DNA of 64,000 bases. It comes from CALGFI01 sp963786805. Its GTDB lineage: Bacteria > Actinomycetota > UBA4738 > HRBIN12. Below the pieces are notes generated by a model. It ran no database searches, was not told where the DNA came from, and worked only from the letters and a program-made list of their open reading frames with translations. This document shows, in pieces, positions 18,824 through 28,333 of this stretch; the stretch's first letter is position 1; each line of letters starts with the position of its first letter. Made by a program: the position numbers and the translations under genes. The stretch lies in the NCBI GenBank assembly GCA_963786805.1, contig CAWBAK010000007.1, positions 310,001 through 374,000 of the forward strand, given 5' to 3'.

Positions 18824-20229
18824 CTACCCCTGGCGACCTGCGGAGACATCGCCGGGCGGCCTCGGCTCGCCAGGGGATTCGACCCGACCGGACCGCAGCA
18901 CCGCGAACCCAAGGACGCCGGCGACCAGGGATGCCGCGAAGATGCCGACCTTGGCTTCGGTGGCGAGGCCGGGATCGGCGAACGCGAGCTCTGCGATGAA
19001 CAGGGACACGGTGAACCCGACGCCGGCGACCGCCGACAACCCGACTATGTGCCGCCACCCGCACGCCGGTGGGAGACGCCCGAGCCCGGTTCGAACGGCG
19101 AGGGCGCTCGCGAGGGTGACGCCGAGGATCTTCCCGGCAACCAGACCGAGCACGACCCCCAGCGTCACGGGGCTCGTCATCGCATCGCGCGATGCATCGA
19201 CCGAGAGCCGCACCCCGGCGTTCGCGAGCGCGAACAGCGGGATCACCGCGTAGCTCGTCCACGGATGAAGGGCCGCCTCCGTTCGCCCGAGCGGCGACAC
19301 CGCTTCGCGCGACAGCATGGCGAGCCGAAGCCATTGCGGCGAGTCAGCGTCCGGCGTGTCGGGGTCATCGACGGTCGTCTCCGCGGTTCGAACGGCCTCG
19401 GCGCTCACGGCACGGGGGCGCTGGAAGGGCTCGGCGGGCGTGAGCAAACCGAGGATGACCCCGGCGACCGTGGGATGGACCCCGGACTCGTGGAACGCAA
19501 GCCACACCCCCAACCCCAGCGCCACATAGACGACGGCCGAGCGGACGTCCAGGCGTTGCAACACCACGATCGCGCCGATGAGGACGGCAGCGGCGAGGAG
19601 CGGCCCCATCGCGACACCGCCGGAGTAGAAGAATGCGATCACAACGATGGCCCCGATGTCGTCAACGATCGCGAGCGTGAGCAGGAACGGCTTCAGGCTC
19701 GCCGGCGCGCTCCGCGCCGCCAGGGTCAGGACACCCAGGGCGAACGCGATGTCGGTCGCCATCGGGATCCCCCATCCCTTCGCGCCCTCGCCGCCAGCGT
19801 TCAGCGCGAGATAGATGAGGGCGGGGACGACCATCCCGCCCAGCGCGGCCACCACCGGGAGCGCCGCCGCTCGGCGGTCCCGCAGCTCGCCGGTGAGGAA
19901 CTCGCGCTTGATCTCCAGCCCGACGACGAGGAAGAACAGCGCCATCAGCCCGTCGTTCACGAAGTGGCGCAGATCCTCGCGAAGGACCCAATCGCCGATC
20001 CGGAACGTCACGACCGTCCGCCACAGATCCTCGTAGGCGACGCTCCAGGGCGAGTTCGCCCATGCGATCGCGAGCGACGGCGGCGGTAAGGAGCAGGACG
20101 GCCGAGGAGGCTTCTGCCTCGAGGAAGGACTGGAGCGGTTGGAGGAGCCTTCGGGCCACGGCGCCCTGGGACCGCGACCAGGGGAACGCGGAGGCCTTCG
20201 TCGGGCTCGGAGGTCGGTTCCGTGCTCAT
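18824..20229 (-). CDS. nhaA: Na+/H+ antiporter NhaA (N-terminal frameshifts)
   Basis: Exchanges internal Na+ for external H+. The body is intact from about 20010 down: FRIGDWVLREDLRHFVNDGLM, FFLVVGLEIKREFLTGEL, GIPMATDIAFALGVL, the twin-aspartate ion site LAIVDDIGAIVVIAFFYS, and late helices VIPLFALANAGV and GFTVSLFIAELAF. The N-terminal part (LLQPLQSFLEAEASSAVLLL then AIAWANSPWSVAYEDLW) joins only after a frame change near 20075, and the start MSTEPTSEP at 20229 after another near 20200. With an H+-pumping pyrophosphatase next to it, the proton gradient would be available to drive sodium export. A hydrophilic insertion (VDDPDTPDADSPQW) lies in the middle loop. Confidence 0.9.
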
Positions 20230-20341
20230 GCCGGGTCCTTGTGCCGACCAGGCTTCCCGGCTCACCTTCGGAACGCGCTCATCCTACCCGGAGGGGCTTC
20301 GGTTGTGGCTTTGAGCCGCGACGGCTAACCTCTCCCGCGTT

Positions 20342-21079
20342 TTGACCGAAGGACCTGCGAAACCCCCCGTCACCGCCGACCGCAGTCAACGGCGGGCCAC
20401 CAACCGGAAGCGCCGGCTCCCGCTCGCGCTCCTGTTGGTTCCGGTCGCGCTCGTCGGACTCGGCGTCGCGCTGTTCCTCATCCTGGGCGGTGACGGCGCA
20501 GGGATCATCGGGGGCGGCAACGACGACTCCGATGTGGTTCCGGAGTTCGACTTCACCGTCGGTCGCGCGAAGGCCGTCGCGACGGTTCCCGAAGCCGACA
20601 CCGAGACGCTCGAGGCAGAAGCCGAAGCCATCGGCGAGGAGATCACGCCCGTCCTGGACGACCTCTACACGAACGCGTTCCTGGACCCCGCCAACTGGCG
20701 CGAAGGGGACTACGAGGAGGTGCTCGCGGCGTTCTCCGAGGGCGCCGCCTCGACCGCCCAGCAGAGCGTGGAGGTGCTCACGCTCGGCGCGACGGCCGGA
20801 GACGTGTACGAGCGCGTGACGCCCGAGAAGGGCAGCCTCGGGTTCACCGTCCTGTTCGACCCGGCCGGGAGCCTGCACACCGCCGTCGCGCGGGTGCGCT
20901 TCAGCGCGCTCGGCGAGCGTTCGGACGGCACCTTCACCCTGATCGTGAGCAAAGGCGAGCTCTTCCTTCGGGACATCGACGGGTGGCAGATCACGGCGTT
21001 CGACGTCACGCGCCAGGACCGCGAGGCGCAGGCACCACCCCCGTCGCCCGCTCCCTCGGCCTCGGCGAGCGCCTCGTGA
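20342..21079 (+). CDS. Membrane-anchored hypothetical protein, partner of the LCP gene
   Basis: 245 residues, function unknown. A basic N-terminus (SQRRATNRKRRLP) precedes one membrane segment (LALLLVPVALVGLGVALFLI); the rest is predicted to be outside. It has an acidic linker and a compact domain (TPVLDDLYTNAFLDPANWRE to IDGWQITAFDVTR), then a Pro/Ser/Ala tail. The shape resembles NTF2-like wall-associated proteins. The TTG at 20342 is the only usable start. Its stop overlaps the start of the LCP gene (GTGA), so both proteins are made together. Confidence 0.65.
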   Translation: MTEGPAKPPVTADRSQRRATNRKRRLPLALLLVPVALVGLGVALFLILGGDGAGIIGGGNDDSDVVPEFDFTVGRAKAVATVPEADTETLEAEAEAIGEEITPVLDDLYTNAFLDPANWREGDYEEVLAAFSEGAASTAQQSVEVLTLGATAGDVYERVTPEKGSLGFTVLFDPAGSLHTAVARVRFSALGERSDGTFTLIVSKGELFLRDIDGWQITAFDVTRQDREAQAPPPSPAPSASASAS

Positions 21080-22042
21080 CGCGCCACCGGCGTTTCGGGC
21101 TCTCGGCCGCGCTGCTGGCGGCGTGGGTCGCGGGCTCCACGCTCGGCGCCGCCACCCCTCCGACGACCGCCCGGGCGGCGCCCATCTTCCAGATCGAGCA
21201 GGCCCACGCGGAGCACATCCCGGTCCTGGACGGGAGCGAACCGATCTTCGTCCTGCTGATCGGCAGCGACGCCCGGCCCGGAGAAGATCCCGCCCTCACC
21301 CGAGCCGACTCGATCCACATCCTGGCGATCAACCCCGCGAAGGCCAAGGCCACGATCGTGGGGTTCCCTCGCGACGCCTTCGTGCCGATCCCGGGATCCG
21401 GCTCGAACAAGATCAACGCCGCGATGACGATCGGCGGCCCCGAGAAGGTCGTGGAGACCGTCGAGCAGGTCACGGGCCTGACGATGGACTACTGGGCGCT
21501 GACGTGGTTCGAGGGCTTCAAGACGATGATCCGGGATGTCGGAGGCCTTCCGATGGACGTCCCGTTCGACGTCTTCGATACCCTCGCCGAGGCCGAGCTC
21601 ACCGCCGGACCACAGGTCCTCACCGGCCCCGACGCGCTCGCGTTCGCCCGGGCCCGGCACGCGCTCCCCTCGGGCGACTTCGGCCGTTCGGAGAACCAGG
21701 GCCGCCTCATGGTCGCGGCGATCGCGCAGATCCGGAAGGAGTTCTCGAAGGATCCGAGCCGTCTGCTTACGTGGATCGGCGCCGGATTGCGCAACGCGCA
21801 GACGGACGTTCCGCTCGACGAGCTCATGACGCTGGCCTTCACGGCCACCACGATCAACCCCAAGCGGATCGTGAACATCGTGCTCCCCGGCTCGGTCGGC
21901 ATGTCCGGCACCACGTCCATCGTGTCCCTGAACCAGAGCGACGTTGGACGCGATCTCGACGGACCTCGGGAACGACGGTCTCTTGAAGAAGGCGAACATC
22001 CCGCCCTCGCCGAATCAGAGCCTGCTCGGCGCCGAGACGTAG
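21076..22042 (+). CDS. LytR-CpsA-Psr (LCP) family cell-wall protein (one frameshift near 21942)
   Basis: LCP enzymes attach wall polymers to peptidoglycan outside the cell. N-terminal signal/anchor FGLSAALLAAWVAGSTLG, then the LCP core: FVLLIGSDARPGEDPALTRA, DSIHILAINPAKAKATIVGF with PRDAFVPIPG, NKINAAMTIGGPEKVVETVE, GGLPMDVPFDV and ALAFARARHALPSGDFGRSE with conserved Arg/Asp residues of the polyprenyl-phosphate pocket. GTG start overlaps the stop of the upstream gene. Near the C-terminus an extra base after SLNQSD shifts the frame; corrected it ends KKANIPPSPNQSLLGAET and TAG at 22040-22042, about 321 residues. Confidence 0.85.
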
Positions 22043-22151
22043 GGCGTCGCGAGACGTGAACCTCGTCACCCCTGTGTCGCAGGGTCTCTGCTACGTTCGC
22101 CTGCGTGACCGCACGGAGCTCGTCCGCGTGAACGCACGAGGGTCTGCCGAG

Positions 22152-23493
22152 GTGAGCACGCCTGGTCGACGAGCTCGGCAACGTCCATCCAGGACGTCAG
22201 GGTCTCGGGGTCGGACTCGCGATCGGCGTCACGGTCCCAGGGATCCTCCTCCGGCTCGTTCACTTCGATCTCGGCCACCCGCTCGAGGCGCTCCTGTTCG
22301 GCCTCGCGATCGTCGGAGCGGCGTTCATCCTTTCGTGGGCGGCCGAGGCCGCTCAGCTGGACATCTCCGCCGGGCTCGCGATCGCGGCGCTGGCGTTCAT
22401 CGCGGTCCTGCCCGAATACGCGGTGGACATGGTCTTCGCCTTCAAGGGCGGGAACGACTTCGCGGAGTTCGGCGAACTATGCAAGCCGGTGACCCAGGTC
22501 GAGGAGAGCAATTGCTCGCTCGCGCTGGCGAACATGACGGGTGCGAACCGCCTGCTGATCGGCATCGGCTGGTCGCTCGTCGTGTTCATCGCGTACTACC
22601 GCTCGCGCAAGCGTCCTCCCGTTCTGCGCGCGATCACGCTCGAGCGGACCCACGCGGTCGAGGTCTCGTTCCTCGCGCTCGCGACGGTCTACTCGCTGAC
22701 GCTCCCGTTGAAGCACTCCATCACGCCGGTGGACGCGGCCGTCCTCATCACCATCTTCATCGCGTACACGGTGCGGATCTCCCGCGCGCCGGCCGAGGAG
22801 CCGCATCTGGTCGGGCCGGCTCGGCTGATCGGAACCTTCACGAAGACGAAATCGCCGGGTCGCGGTGATCGCGATGTTCGTGTTCGCGGCGACGGTCATC
22901 CTGCTCGTTGCGGAGCGGTTCGCCGAAGCGCTGGTCGCGAGCGGCGCGGAGCTCGGGATCAACGAGTTCCTCCTCGTCCAGTGGCTGGCGCCGCTCGCGT
23001 CGGAGGCGCCCGAGCTCCTGATCGCGGGGCTCTACGCCTGGCGGCTGAACACGAACGCCGGCCTCGGCACGCTCGTGTCCTCGAAGGTGAACCAGTGGAC
23101 ACTGCTCGTCGGGACGCTTGCCGATCGTGTTCGGGCATCGGCGGCGGGCGGGCTCCACGGTCTCCCGATCGACGCGCACCAGCGCGAGGAGCTGCTCCTC
23201 ACGGCCGCCCAGTCGTTCTTCGCCCTCGCCGTGCTCCTGACGCTGTCGATCACCACCCGGGAGGCGATCTTGCTGTTCAGCCTCTTCTGGGCACAGTTCA
23301 TCATCGGCGCCCTCGTCCCGGAGTCGTTGACCGCGGCCGAGCGGATCGGCGTCTCGATCGCCTACATCCTGCTCGGCCTGGTGATCTTCGCGCGCGACCG
23401 GCACCTGATCGTCCCGCTGGTCCGCGACGGCTTCGTCACGCCGTACTCGACAACTCGGCCGAGAAGGGCGAGACCGAGGCCGTCGGCGAGTGA
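22152..23493 (+). CDS. Na+/Ca2+ exchanger family membrane protein (several frameshifts)
   Basis: CaCA-superfamily cation exchanger with two inverted repeats. Alpha-1: SAGLAIAALAFIAVLPEYAV (22372 on); alpha-2: LVQWLAPLASEAPELLIAGL (22973 on), each with the ion-binding Glu/Pro pair. Membrane segments fill the rest (LLIGIGWSLVVFIAYY, VSFLALATVYSLTL, MFVFAATVILLVAERFAEAL, LLFSLFWAQFIIGALVPESL, IAYILLGLVIFARDR). Frame changes are needed near 22860 and near 23450, the latter giving the end SAEKGETEAVGE and TGA at 23491-23493. The start is uncertain: GTG at 22152 fits only with one more correction; the in-frame region begins after a stop at 22153. About 445 residues. The large insert between helices 3 and 4 (KGGNDFAEFGELCKPVTQVE) is unusual. 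Confidence 0.8.
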
Positions 23494-23533
23494 GGTCGCC
23501 GCGCCCGGGGAGGGCGCGGCTACCATCGCTCGC

Positions 23534-25801
23534 ATGGACCCGCGGGCCTTCCTCACCTCGCTCGAACGTGAGGACTCGTTCGTCCACGTCCGCGAGCTCC
23601 CCGCGCGGCCGAGCGACCCTGGCCCGTTCCCCGAGGACATCCCCGCGCTCGTCGTCGACCGCCTCGGCCTGATCGGCATCACGGGGCTGTACGCGCACCA
23701 GCGGGCCGCGCTCGACGCGGTGCGCTCGGGCCGGAACGTGGTCGTCGCCACCGGGACGGCGTCGGGGAAGACGCTCGTCTACAACCTCGCGTTCGCGGCG
23801 GAGGCGGTGAACGACCAGAAACGGACCGCCCTGTACCTGTTCCCGACGAAGGCGCTCGCCCGCGACCAGCTGCGCCAGGTTCGCGAGCTGAAGCTGCCCC
23901 AGGTCCGCGCCTCCGTGTACGACGGCGACACGCCCAGGGCCGAGCGGCCGCTCATCCGCAGGAACGCGAACCTCGTGATGTCGAACCCCGACATGCTGCA
24001 CGCCTCGGTCCTGCCGGACCATCCGCGATGGGCCGACTTCTTCCTGCGGCTGTCGCTCGTCGTCGTCGACGAGGCGCACGTCGCGCGCGGCGTGTTCGGC
24101 TCGCACGTCGCGCACGTGCTGCGCCGGCTCCGGCGTTTGGTCGCGCACTACGGCGGAGATCCGCGCTTCGTCCTGGCGAGCGCCACCGTCGGCAACCCGG
24201 CCGAGCTCGCGGAACGGCTGGTCGGCCTGCCGTTCGACCAGGTGACCGAGGACGCCTCGCCCACCGGCGAGAAGCTGTTCGCCCTCATGAACCCGCCGAT
24301 CATCGACGAGGAGTCCGGCGCCCGGCGCAGCGCGCTCACCGAGGCGTCCCAGCTCATCGCGCAGATGGCCGAGTCCGGGATCAAGTCGATCGGGTTCACG
24401 CGGTCCCGCCGGGCCGCGGAGCTCCTGGCCGAGTTCGCGCGCCGCGAGCTCGACCCCGAACTGCGGTCCAAGGTCAAGGCGTATCGCGCCGGCTACCTCG
24501 CCGAGGACCGGCGCGAGCTCGAACGCAAGCTCGCGAACGACGAGCTGATCGCGGTCGCGGCGACGAACGCCCTCGAGCTGGGGATCGACATCGGCTCGCT
24601 CGACGCGGCGGTGCTCGTCGGCTATCCGGGGACCCGCGCCTCGATGTGGCAGCAGGCCGGACGCGCCGGACGCCGGAGCGGCGGGTCGCTGGCGGTGCTC
24701 GTCGCGCAGGACGACCCACTCGACCAGTTCCTCGTGACGCACCCGGCCGACCTGTTCGACAAGCCGCCGGAGGCCGCGGTCGTGGACCCGACGAATCCGT
24801 TCGTGCTCGAACCGCACCTCGCGTGCGCGGCGCGCGAGTACCCGCTCTCGGACGAGGAGGTCGACGCGTACTGGCCGGACGCGGGGGATGCGCTCTCGCG
24901 GCTCGAGGCGCGTGGCGAGATCGCGCGCCGGCGGAACCTCTGGCACCACAAGGGACGCGAGATGCCGCACCGCACCGTGGACCTGCGCAGCACCGGCGGT
25001 CACACGTTCTCCATCGTGATCGCGGAGACCGGGGAGCTGCTCGGCACCGTGGACGAGTCCCGCGCGTACACACAGGTGCATCCGGGGGCGGTCTACCTGC
25101 ATCAGGGCGAGCAGTTCGAGGTGCTCGAGCTCGACCTCACCGGCCATGCCGCGCTCGTCGCGCGGAGCGATCCGGACTACTACACGCAGGCGAGAGACAC
25201 GACGGACATCCTCGTCGAGTCGGTGGACGAGGAGGGCGTGACGGGCGGAGGCGTTCCCGCGTTCTACGGAACGGTGCACGTGACGAACCAGGTCGTCGCG
25301 TTCGCGCGCAAGATGGTCGCGACGGGCGAGATCCTCGACGTCACGCCGCTCGCGCTCCCCCCGCAGACGCTGGAGACCAAGGCGGTGTGGTGGGCGATCC
25401 CGCCCGAGACGATCCATCGCGCGGCGATCAAGGAGAGCGCGCTGCCCGGCGCGGCCCACGCGGCCGAACACGCCGCGATCGGGCTGCTGCCGCTCGTCGC
25501 CACGTGCGATCGCTGGGACGTCGGCGGCGTCTCGACGGCGTACCACCCCGACACGGGCTCGTGCGCGATCTTCGTGTACGACGGCTACCCCGGCGGGGCG
25601 GGGATCACCGAGCGCGGATACCGAACCGCGGAGCGGTGGCTCGACGCCACCCTCGAGACCGTCCGGAACTGCCCGTGCCCGCACGGCTGCCCCTCGTGCG
25701 TCCAGTCGCCGAAGTGCGGGAACGGCAACGAGCCGCTCGACAAGGCCGCTGCGGTAGCGTTGTTGGCTGCGATGCTCGGGACTCAAGTAGCGAAGCGGTA
25801 G
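23534..25801 (+). CDS. DEAD/DEAH-box helicase of the MrfA/Hrq1 type
   Basis: 755 residues. Helicase core: Q-region YAHQRAALDAV, Walker A ATGTASGKT, motif Ib SNPDMLHASVLP, Walker B VVDEAHV, motif III LASATVGNP, motif V ATNALELGIDIGSLDAAVLV and motif VI QQAGRAGRRSG. The C-terminal DUF1998-like domain ends with a four-cysteine zinc site (CPCPHGCPSCVQSPKCGNGN). This layout is that of 3'-5' helicases MrfA (B. subtilis, mitomycin-C damage repair) and yeast Hrq1. Start ATG at 23534 (MDPRAFLTSLEREDSF), 40 bp after the exchanger stop. Its last codons (GTQVAKR) run into a copy of the dispersed 20-bp repeat, so the natural end may have been altered by that element. Confidence 0.88.
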   Translation: MDPRAFLTSLEREDSFVHVRELPARPSDPGPFPEDIPALVVDRLGLIGITGLYAHQRAALDAVRSGRNVVVATGTASGKTLVYNLAFAAEAVNDQKRTALYLFPTKALARDQLRQVRELKLPQVRASVYDGDTPRAERPLIRRNANLVMSNPDMLHASVLPDHPRWADFFLRLSLVVVDEAHVARGVFGSHVAHVLRRLRRLVAHYGGDPRFVLASATVGNPAELAERLVGLPFDQVTEDASPTGEKLFALMNPPIIDEESGARRSALTEASQLIAQMAESGIKSIGFTRSRRAAELLAEFARRELDPELRSKVKAYRAGYLAEDRRELERKLANDELIAVAATNALELGIDIGSLDAAVLVGYPGTRASMWQQAGRAGRRSGGSLAVLVAQDDPLDQFLVTHPADLFDKPPEAAVVDPTNPFVLEPHLACAAREYPLSDEEVDAYWPDAGDALSRLEARGEIARRRNLWHHKGREMPHRTVDLRSTGGHTFSIVIAETGELLGTVDESRAYTQVHPGAVYLHQGEQFEVLELDLTGHAALVARSDPDYYTQARDTTDILVESVDEEGVTGGGVPAFYGTVHVTNQVVAFARKMVATGEILDVTPLALPPQTLETKAVWWAIPPETIHRAAIKESALPGAAHAAEHAAIGLLPLVATCDRWDVGGVSTAYHPDTGSCAIFVYDGYPGGAGITERGYRTAERWLDATLETVRNCPCPHGCPSCVQSPKCGNGNEPLDKAAAVALLAAMLGTQVAKR
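25782..25801 (+). repeat. Dispersed 20-bp intergenic repeat, copy C
   Basis: CTCAAGTAGCGAAGCGGTAG, forming the last codons and the TAG stop of the helicase. As in copies A and B it sits at a gene 3' end and is followed by a strong hairpin. Confidence 0.55.
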
Positions 25802-25805
25802 CCCA

Positions 25806-25836
25806 GGAGGGAGCTTCGCGGAGCGAAGGTCCCTCC
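25806..25836. terminator. Strong hairpin between helicase and LOG-like gene
   Basis: GGAGGGAGCTTCGC (25806-25819), loop GGA, GCGAAGGTCCCTCC (25823-25836): 13 of 14 pairs. Five bases after the helicase stop and ahead of the next gene's ribosome-binding site, so a terminator or attenuator. No T-tract follows. Confidence 0.55.
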
Positions 25837-25857
25837 AGAACATGGGAGGAGTTGGGG

Positions 25858-26346
25858 TTGAAGGAGCTTTACGTCGCCGTGGTCGGGCCCTCGGCCGGGA
25901 CGCCGGCCGAGCTCGCGATCGGCGAAGCGGTCGGACGGCTAGTCGCGGAGGCCGGCGCGGTGCTGGTCTGCGGGGGCATGGGCGGTGTCATGGAGGCCGC
26001 GGCCGGCGGCGCGATGAAGGCCGGCGGCAAGACGGTCGGCATCCTGCCCACCTCGTCGCGCCTGGAGGGCAATCCCTACCTCACGGTCGCCGTCGCCACC
26101 GGCATGGGCGAGGCCCGGAACGCGATCGTCGTGCGGACCGCCGACGTGGTGATCGCGGTGCACGGCGAGTTCGGCACGCTCTCCGAGATCGCCCTCGCGC
26201 TCAAGATGGGCAGGCCGGTCGTGGGGCTCGGGACGTGGGAGCTTCGCAAGGCGGGCGAGTCCGTGGACGCCGTCGTGCGGGCGACCTCGGCCGAGGACGC
26301 GGTCGCGAGAGCGCTCCAGCTCGCCGCGGAGGCGCGGGAGTCCTGA
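25858..26346 (+). CDS. SLOG/LOG-like Rossmann protein (TIGR00725 type)
   Basis: 162 residues, a single Rossmann-like fold: VAVVGPSAGTPAELAIGEAV, VLVCGGMGGVMEAAAGGAMK (the glycine-rich nucleotide site), KTVGILPTSSRLEGNPYLTV and HGEFGTLSEIALALKMGRPV (the LOG-type active-site block, with GT-E). Related to cytokinin-activating LOG proteins and to nucleotide-sensing SLOG domains; the exact ligand is unknown. TTG start at 25858, eight bases from GGGAGGA. Confidence 0.8.
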   Translation: MKELYVAVVGPSAGTPAELAIGEAVGRLVAEAGAVLVCGGMGGVMEAAAGGAMKAGGKTVGILPTSSRLEGNPYLTVAVATGMGEARNAIVVRTADVVIAVHGEFGTLSEIALALKMGRPVVGLGTWELRKAGESVDAVVRATSAEDAVARALQLAAEARES

Positions 26347-26352
26347 GGGAGC

Positions 26353-26373
26353 CCGGCCGCACCGGTGGGCCGG
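26353..26373. terminator. GC-rich hairpin between convergent LOG-like and VOC genes
   Basis: CCGGCC (26353-26358), loop GCACCGGTG, GGCCGG (26368-26373); the loop is itself partly self-complementary. It lies just past the LOG-like stop and before the convergent VOC stop. Confidence 0.4.
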
Positions 26374-26385
26374 CGGGTCCAAACG

Positions 26386-26814
26386 TCAGGGGATCGTGAG
26401 ACGCCCGTTCGCGTCGATCGGGAAGGACGGGTTGTGCGCGACCTCCCAGGGATGGCCATCGGGATCGGCGAAGTAGCCCGAGTACCCGCCCCACTCCGTC
26501 TTCCCGAGCGGCTTCAGGACCTGCGCGCCTGCGGCCACAGCCCGTGCGAAAAGCTCGTCCGCCTCGGCCTCGGATCCGACGTTGATCGCGAACGTCACGC
26601 CGTCGAACGCGGTCCGGCCACCGGGCTCGATCCCCGCGTCGGCGGCGAGCGCATCCCGGCCGAACAACCCGAGGTACGAGTGCGGCGTGCGGAACCAGAC
26701 GATCTCGTCCTGCGAGGACTCGGCGCGCTCGAGACCCATGGCCTCGTAGAACGCCGAGGCGCGAGCGATGTCGTCGACGCCGAGGGTGACGATCCCGAGT
26801 ACGGCGGCGGTCAT
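26386..26814 (-). CDS. VOC-family (glyoxalase/bleomycin-resistance-like) protein
   Basis: 142 residues with two beta-alpha-beta-beta-beta units: VLGIVTLGVDDIARASAFYE ... YLGLFGRDALA and VTFAINVGSEAEADELFARA ... GYFADPDGHPWEVAHNPSF. The PDGHPWE motif supplies the usual metal-site glutamate. Strong AAGGAGG ahead of the ATG at 26814. Substrate unknown. Resembles small lyase-like proteins rather than a true glyoxalase I. Confidence 0.8.
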   Translation of the reverse strand: MTAAVLGIVTLGVDDIARASAFYEAMGLERAESSQDEIVWFRTPHSYLGLFGRDALAADAGIEPGGRTAFDGVTFAINVGSEAEADELFARAVAAGAQVLKPLGKTEWGGYSGYFADPDGHPWEVAHNPSFPIDANGRLTIP

Positions 26815-26880
26815 CGGTGCCTCCTTCTTCGTCGTTCGGAACGGACAGGCTAGCGCCGGAGCCCGACGGGCCGGGCGTGA

Positions 26881-28072
26881 TCAGCTCATGGCGCCGGCGA
26901 ACGGGTACGGCGCCACGACGCGGAGCCCGTCGTCCGTGACCACGACGACGTCTCCCAGCTTCACGCCATCGCGCGCTCCGAGCTCACCGGCGTAGAGCTC
27001 GAGGCAGAGCACCATGCCCGGCTCGATGACCCGGTCCGGGTTCGGCTGAGGATCGACGGGATACGCGACGCTCGGTCCCTCCTCCTCCAGACCGAGCCCG
27101 TGGACCATCACCTCGTATCGCTGCGCGAGGAACCGTTCGGGGAGCGATGGTGCGCGCTCCGAGATCTCCGTGCACGACATCCCGGGGCGCACGAGCTCGC
27201 GCATCCCGGTCAGCCACTCGAGGGCCGCCGCGTAGACGTCTCGTTGCTGCGGTGTGGGCTCACCGTCGCCGCAGAGGAACGTGCGCGAGACGCACAGGAA
27301 ACAACCTTCGATCCCGACGGTGTCCGTGTCGACGTACACGAGGTCGCCGGATTCGAGCACCCGGGCGGTCGCCTCGGCGCGCCACGGGTTCGTGTTCGGA
27401 CCCGAGGCGACCGTATTCGTCGCGAGGTACTCGCCTCCATCGCGTAACAGATTCTCCGAGAGCGTGGCGACCAGGTCGCGCTCGCGAACGCCCGGGACGA
27501 TCGCGTCCTCGAAGGCGGCGAGCATCCGCATCACGATCGCGCCGTTGAGGTCGAACAGCGCGATCTCCTCGGGCGTCTTGACCTCGCGCGCGGCTCGGGT
27601 CACCGGTGCCGCGTCGACGATGGCCGCGCCCGCGCGCTCGAGCGCGAGCAGCCCGGGTGTCCCGAGACGGTCGAGCGCGACGCGGTCTCCTCGCAGACCG
27701 AGCTCGTGCGATCGCCGAGATCGTCTCGGCGGCCCATCCCGTCGCCTCCTCGTTCGCGCGATCGATGAACTCCCACGAGCGCATCGGCCGGACGTCCGCG
27801 GCCGCCAGGCGGGATCGGTGGATCGAGTTCGGGTGCTCGAACAGGATCGGCGTGCCCTCCGCGGGCACGAGCGCACACCGCACGAACGTGCTCATGCTCC
27901 AGACGGGCATCGCTGACCCGCCGGTCGCGTACCGGATGTTGGGCTCGTTGAACAGGAGGCAGACCTCGACGTCGCGATCACGCATCGACGCCTGGAGACG
28001 TTCGAGGCGGCCCATCCGCAGCGCTCGGAGGTCGATCCCTTCGACGTCATCCACGGCGCGAATCCTAGACAT
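26881..28072 (-). CDS. M24-family (Xaa-Pro peptidase / DddP-like) metalloenzyme, one frameshift near 27715
   Basis: About 396 residues after correction. N-terminal creatinase-like domain (MGRLERLQASMRDRDVEVCL, NIRYATGG, FEHPNSIHRSRLAAADVRPM) and a C-terminal pita-bread fold with LVYVDTDTVGIEG, VMVHGLGLEEEGP, GMVLCLELYAGE and LGDVVVVTDDG. The DTD pair plus the H and two E residues are metal ligands of the family. The third aspartate, normally in a D-I-S-R-T context, is replaced here by Cys-Val in CVSRTF. The DxD layout recalls DMSP lyase DddP as well as plain Xaa-Pro peptidases; substrate not decidable. The two halves join near 27715, where the upstream frame leaves family sequence and the downstream frame resumes as GLRGDRVALDRLG. 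Confidence 0.82.
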
Positions 28073-28116
28073 CGGTCCGCTTGCGCGGATGCGGGGTCGA
28101 GTCGCAGGATGGGACC

Positions 28117-28317
28117 ATGCCGAAGGTCTGGGGTCTCTCGAAGGAGCAGGCGAACTACCGGCCGGCTCCCAAGCCCGGGGTCCGGTGCCAGGTCTGCGCG
28201 TTCATGCTCCCCCGGCTCGCGATCGGCGGCTGCCGCTTCGTGCGCGGTGTGATCCATGCCTCGGACACCTGCGACGAGTTCACACCGGCGACCAAGGACA
28301 CCGCCGCGTCCGGGTAG
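28117..28317 (+). CDS. Small four-cysteine protein resembling a HiPIP C-terminal half
   Basis: 66 residues from the ATG at 28117 (MPKVWGLSKEQANYRPAP). Cysteine pattern C-x2-C-x11-C-x12-C within VRCQVCAFMLP, GGCRFVRGVI and SDTCDEFTP. The order CxxC, GxC-x-x-V-x-G-x-I, and C-x-x-F-x-P is that of high-potential iron-sulfur proteins, although the spacings are shorter than in classical HiPIPs (x16 and x13). Could carry a [4Fe-4S] cluster or a structural zinc. No signal peptide. Divergent from the M24 gene and convergent with an acetyltransferase. Confidence 0.6.
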   Translation: MPKVWGLSKEQANYRPAPKPGVRCQVCAFMLPRLAIGGCRFVRGVIHASDTCDEFTPATKDTAASG

Positions 28318-28333
28318 CAACGCGCAGGAACGC

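Noticed and set aside
22066..22278. Acidic small protein on the minus strand (MAEIEVNEPEEDPWDRD)
   Set aside because: The start looks protein-like, but the same DNA encodes the first helices of the cation exchanger on the plus strand and the minus-strand C-terminus is low-complexity.
22838..25843. Long open frame on the minus strand opposite the helicase
   Set aside because: Antisense shadow; the plus strand has all helicase motifs and a zinc site.
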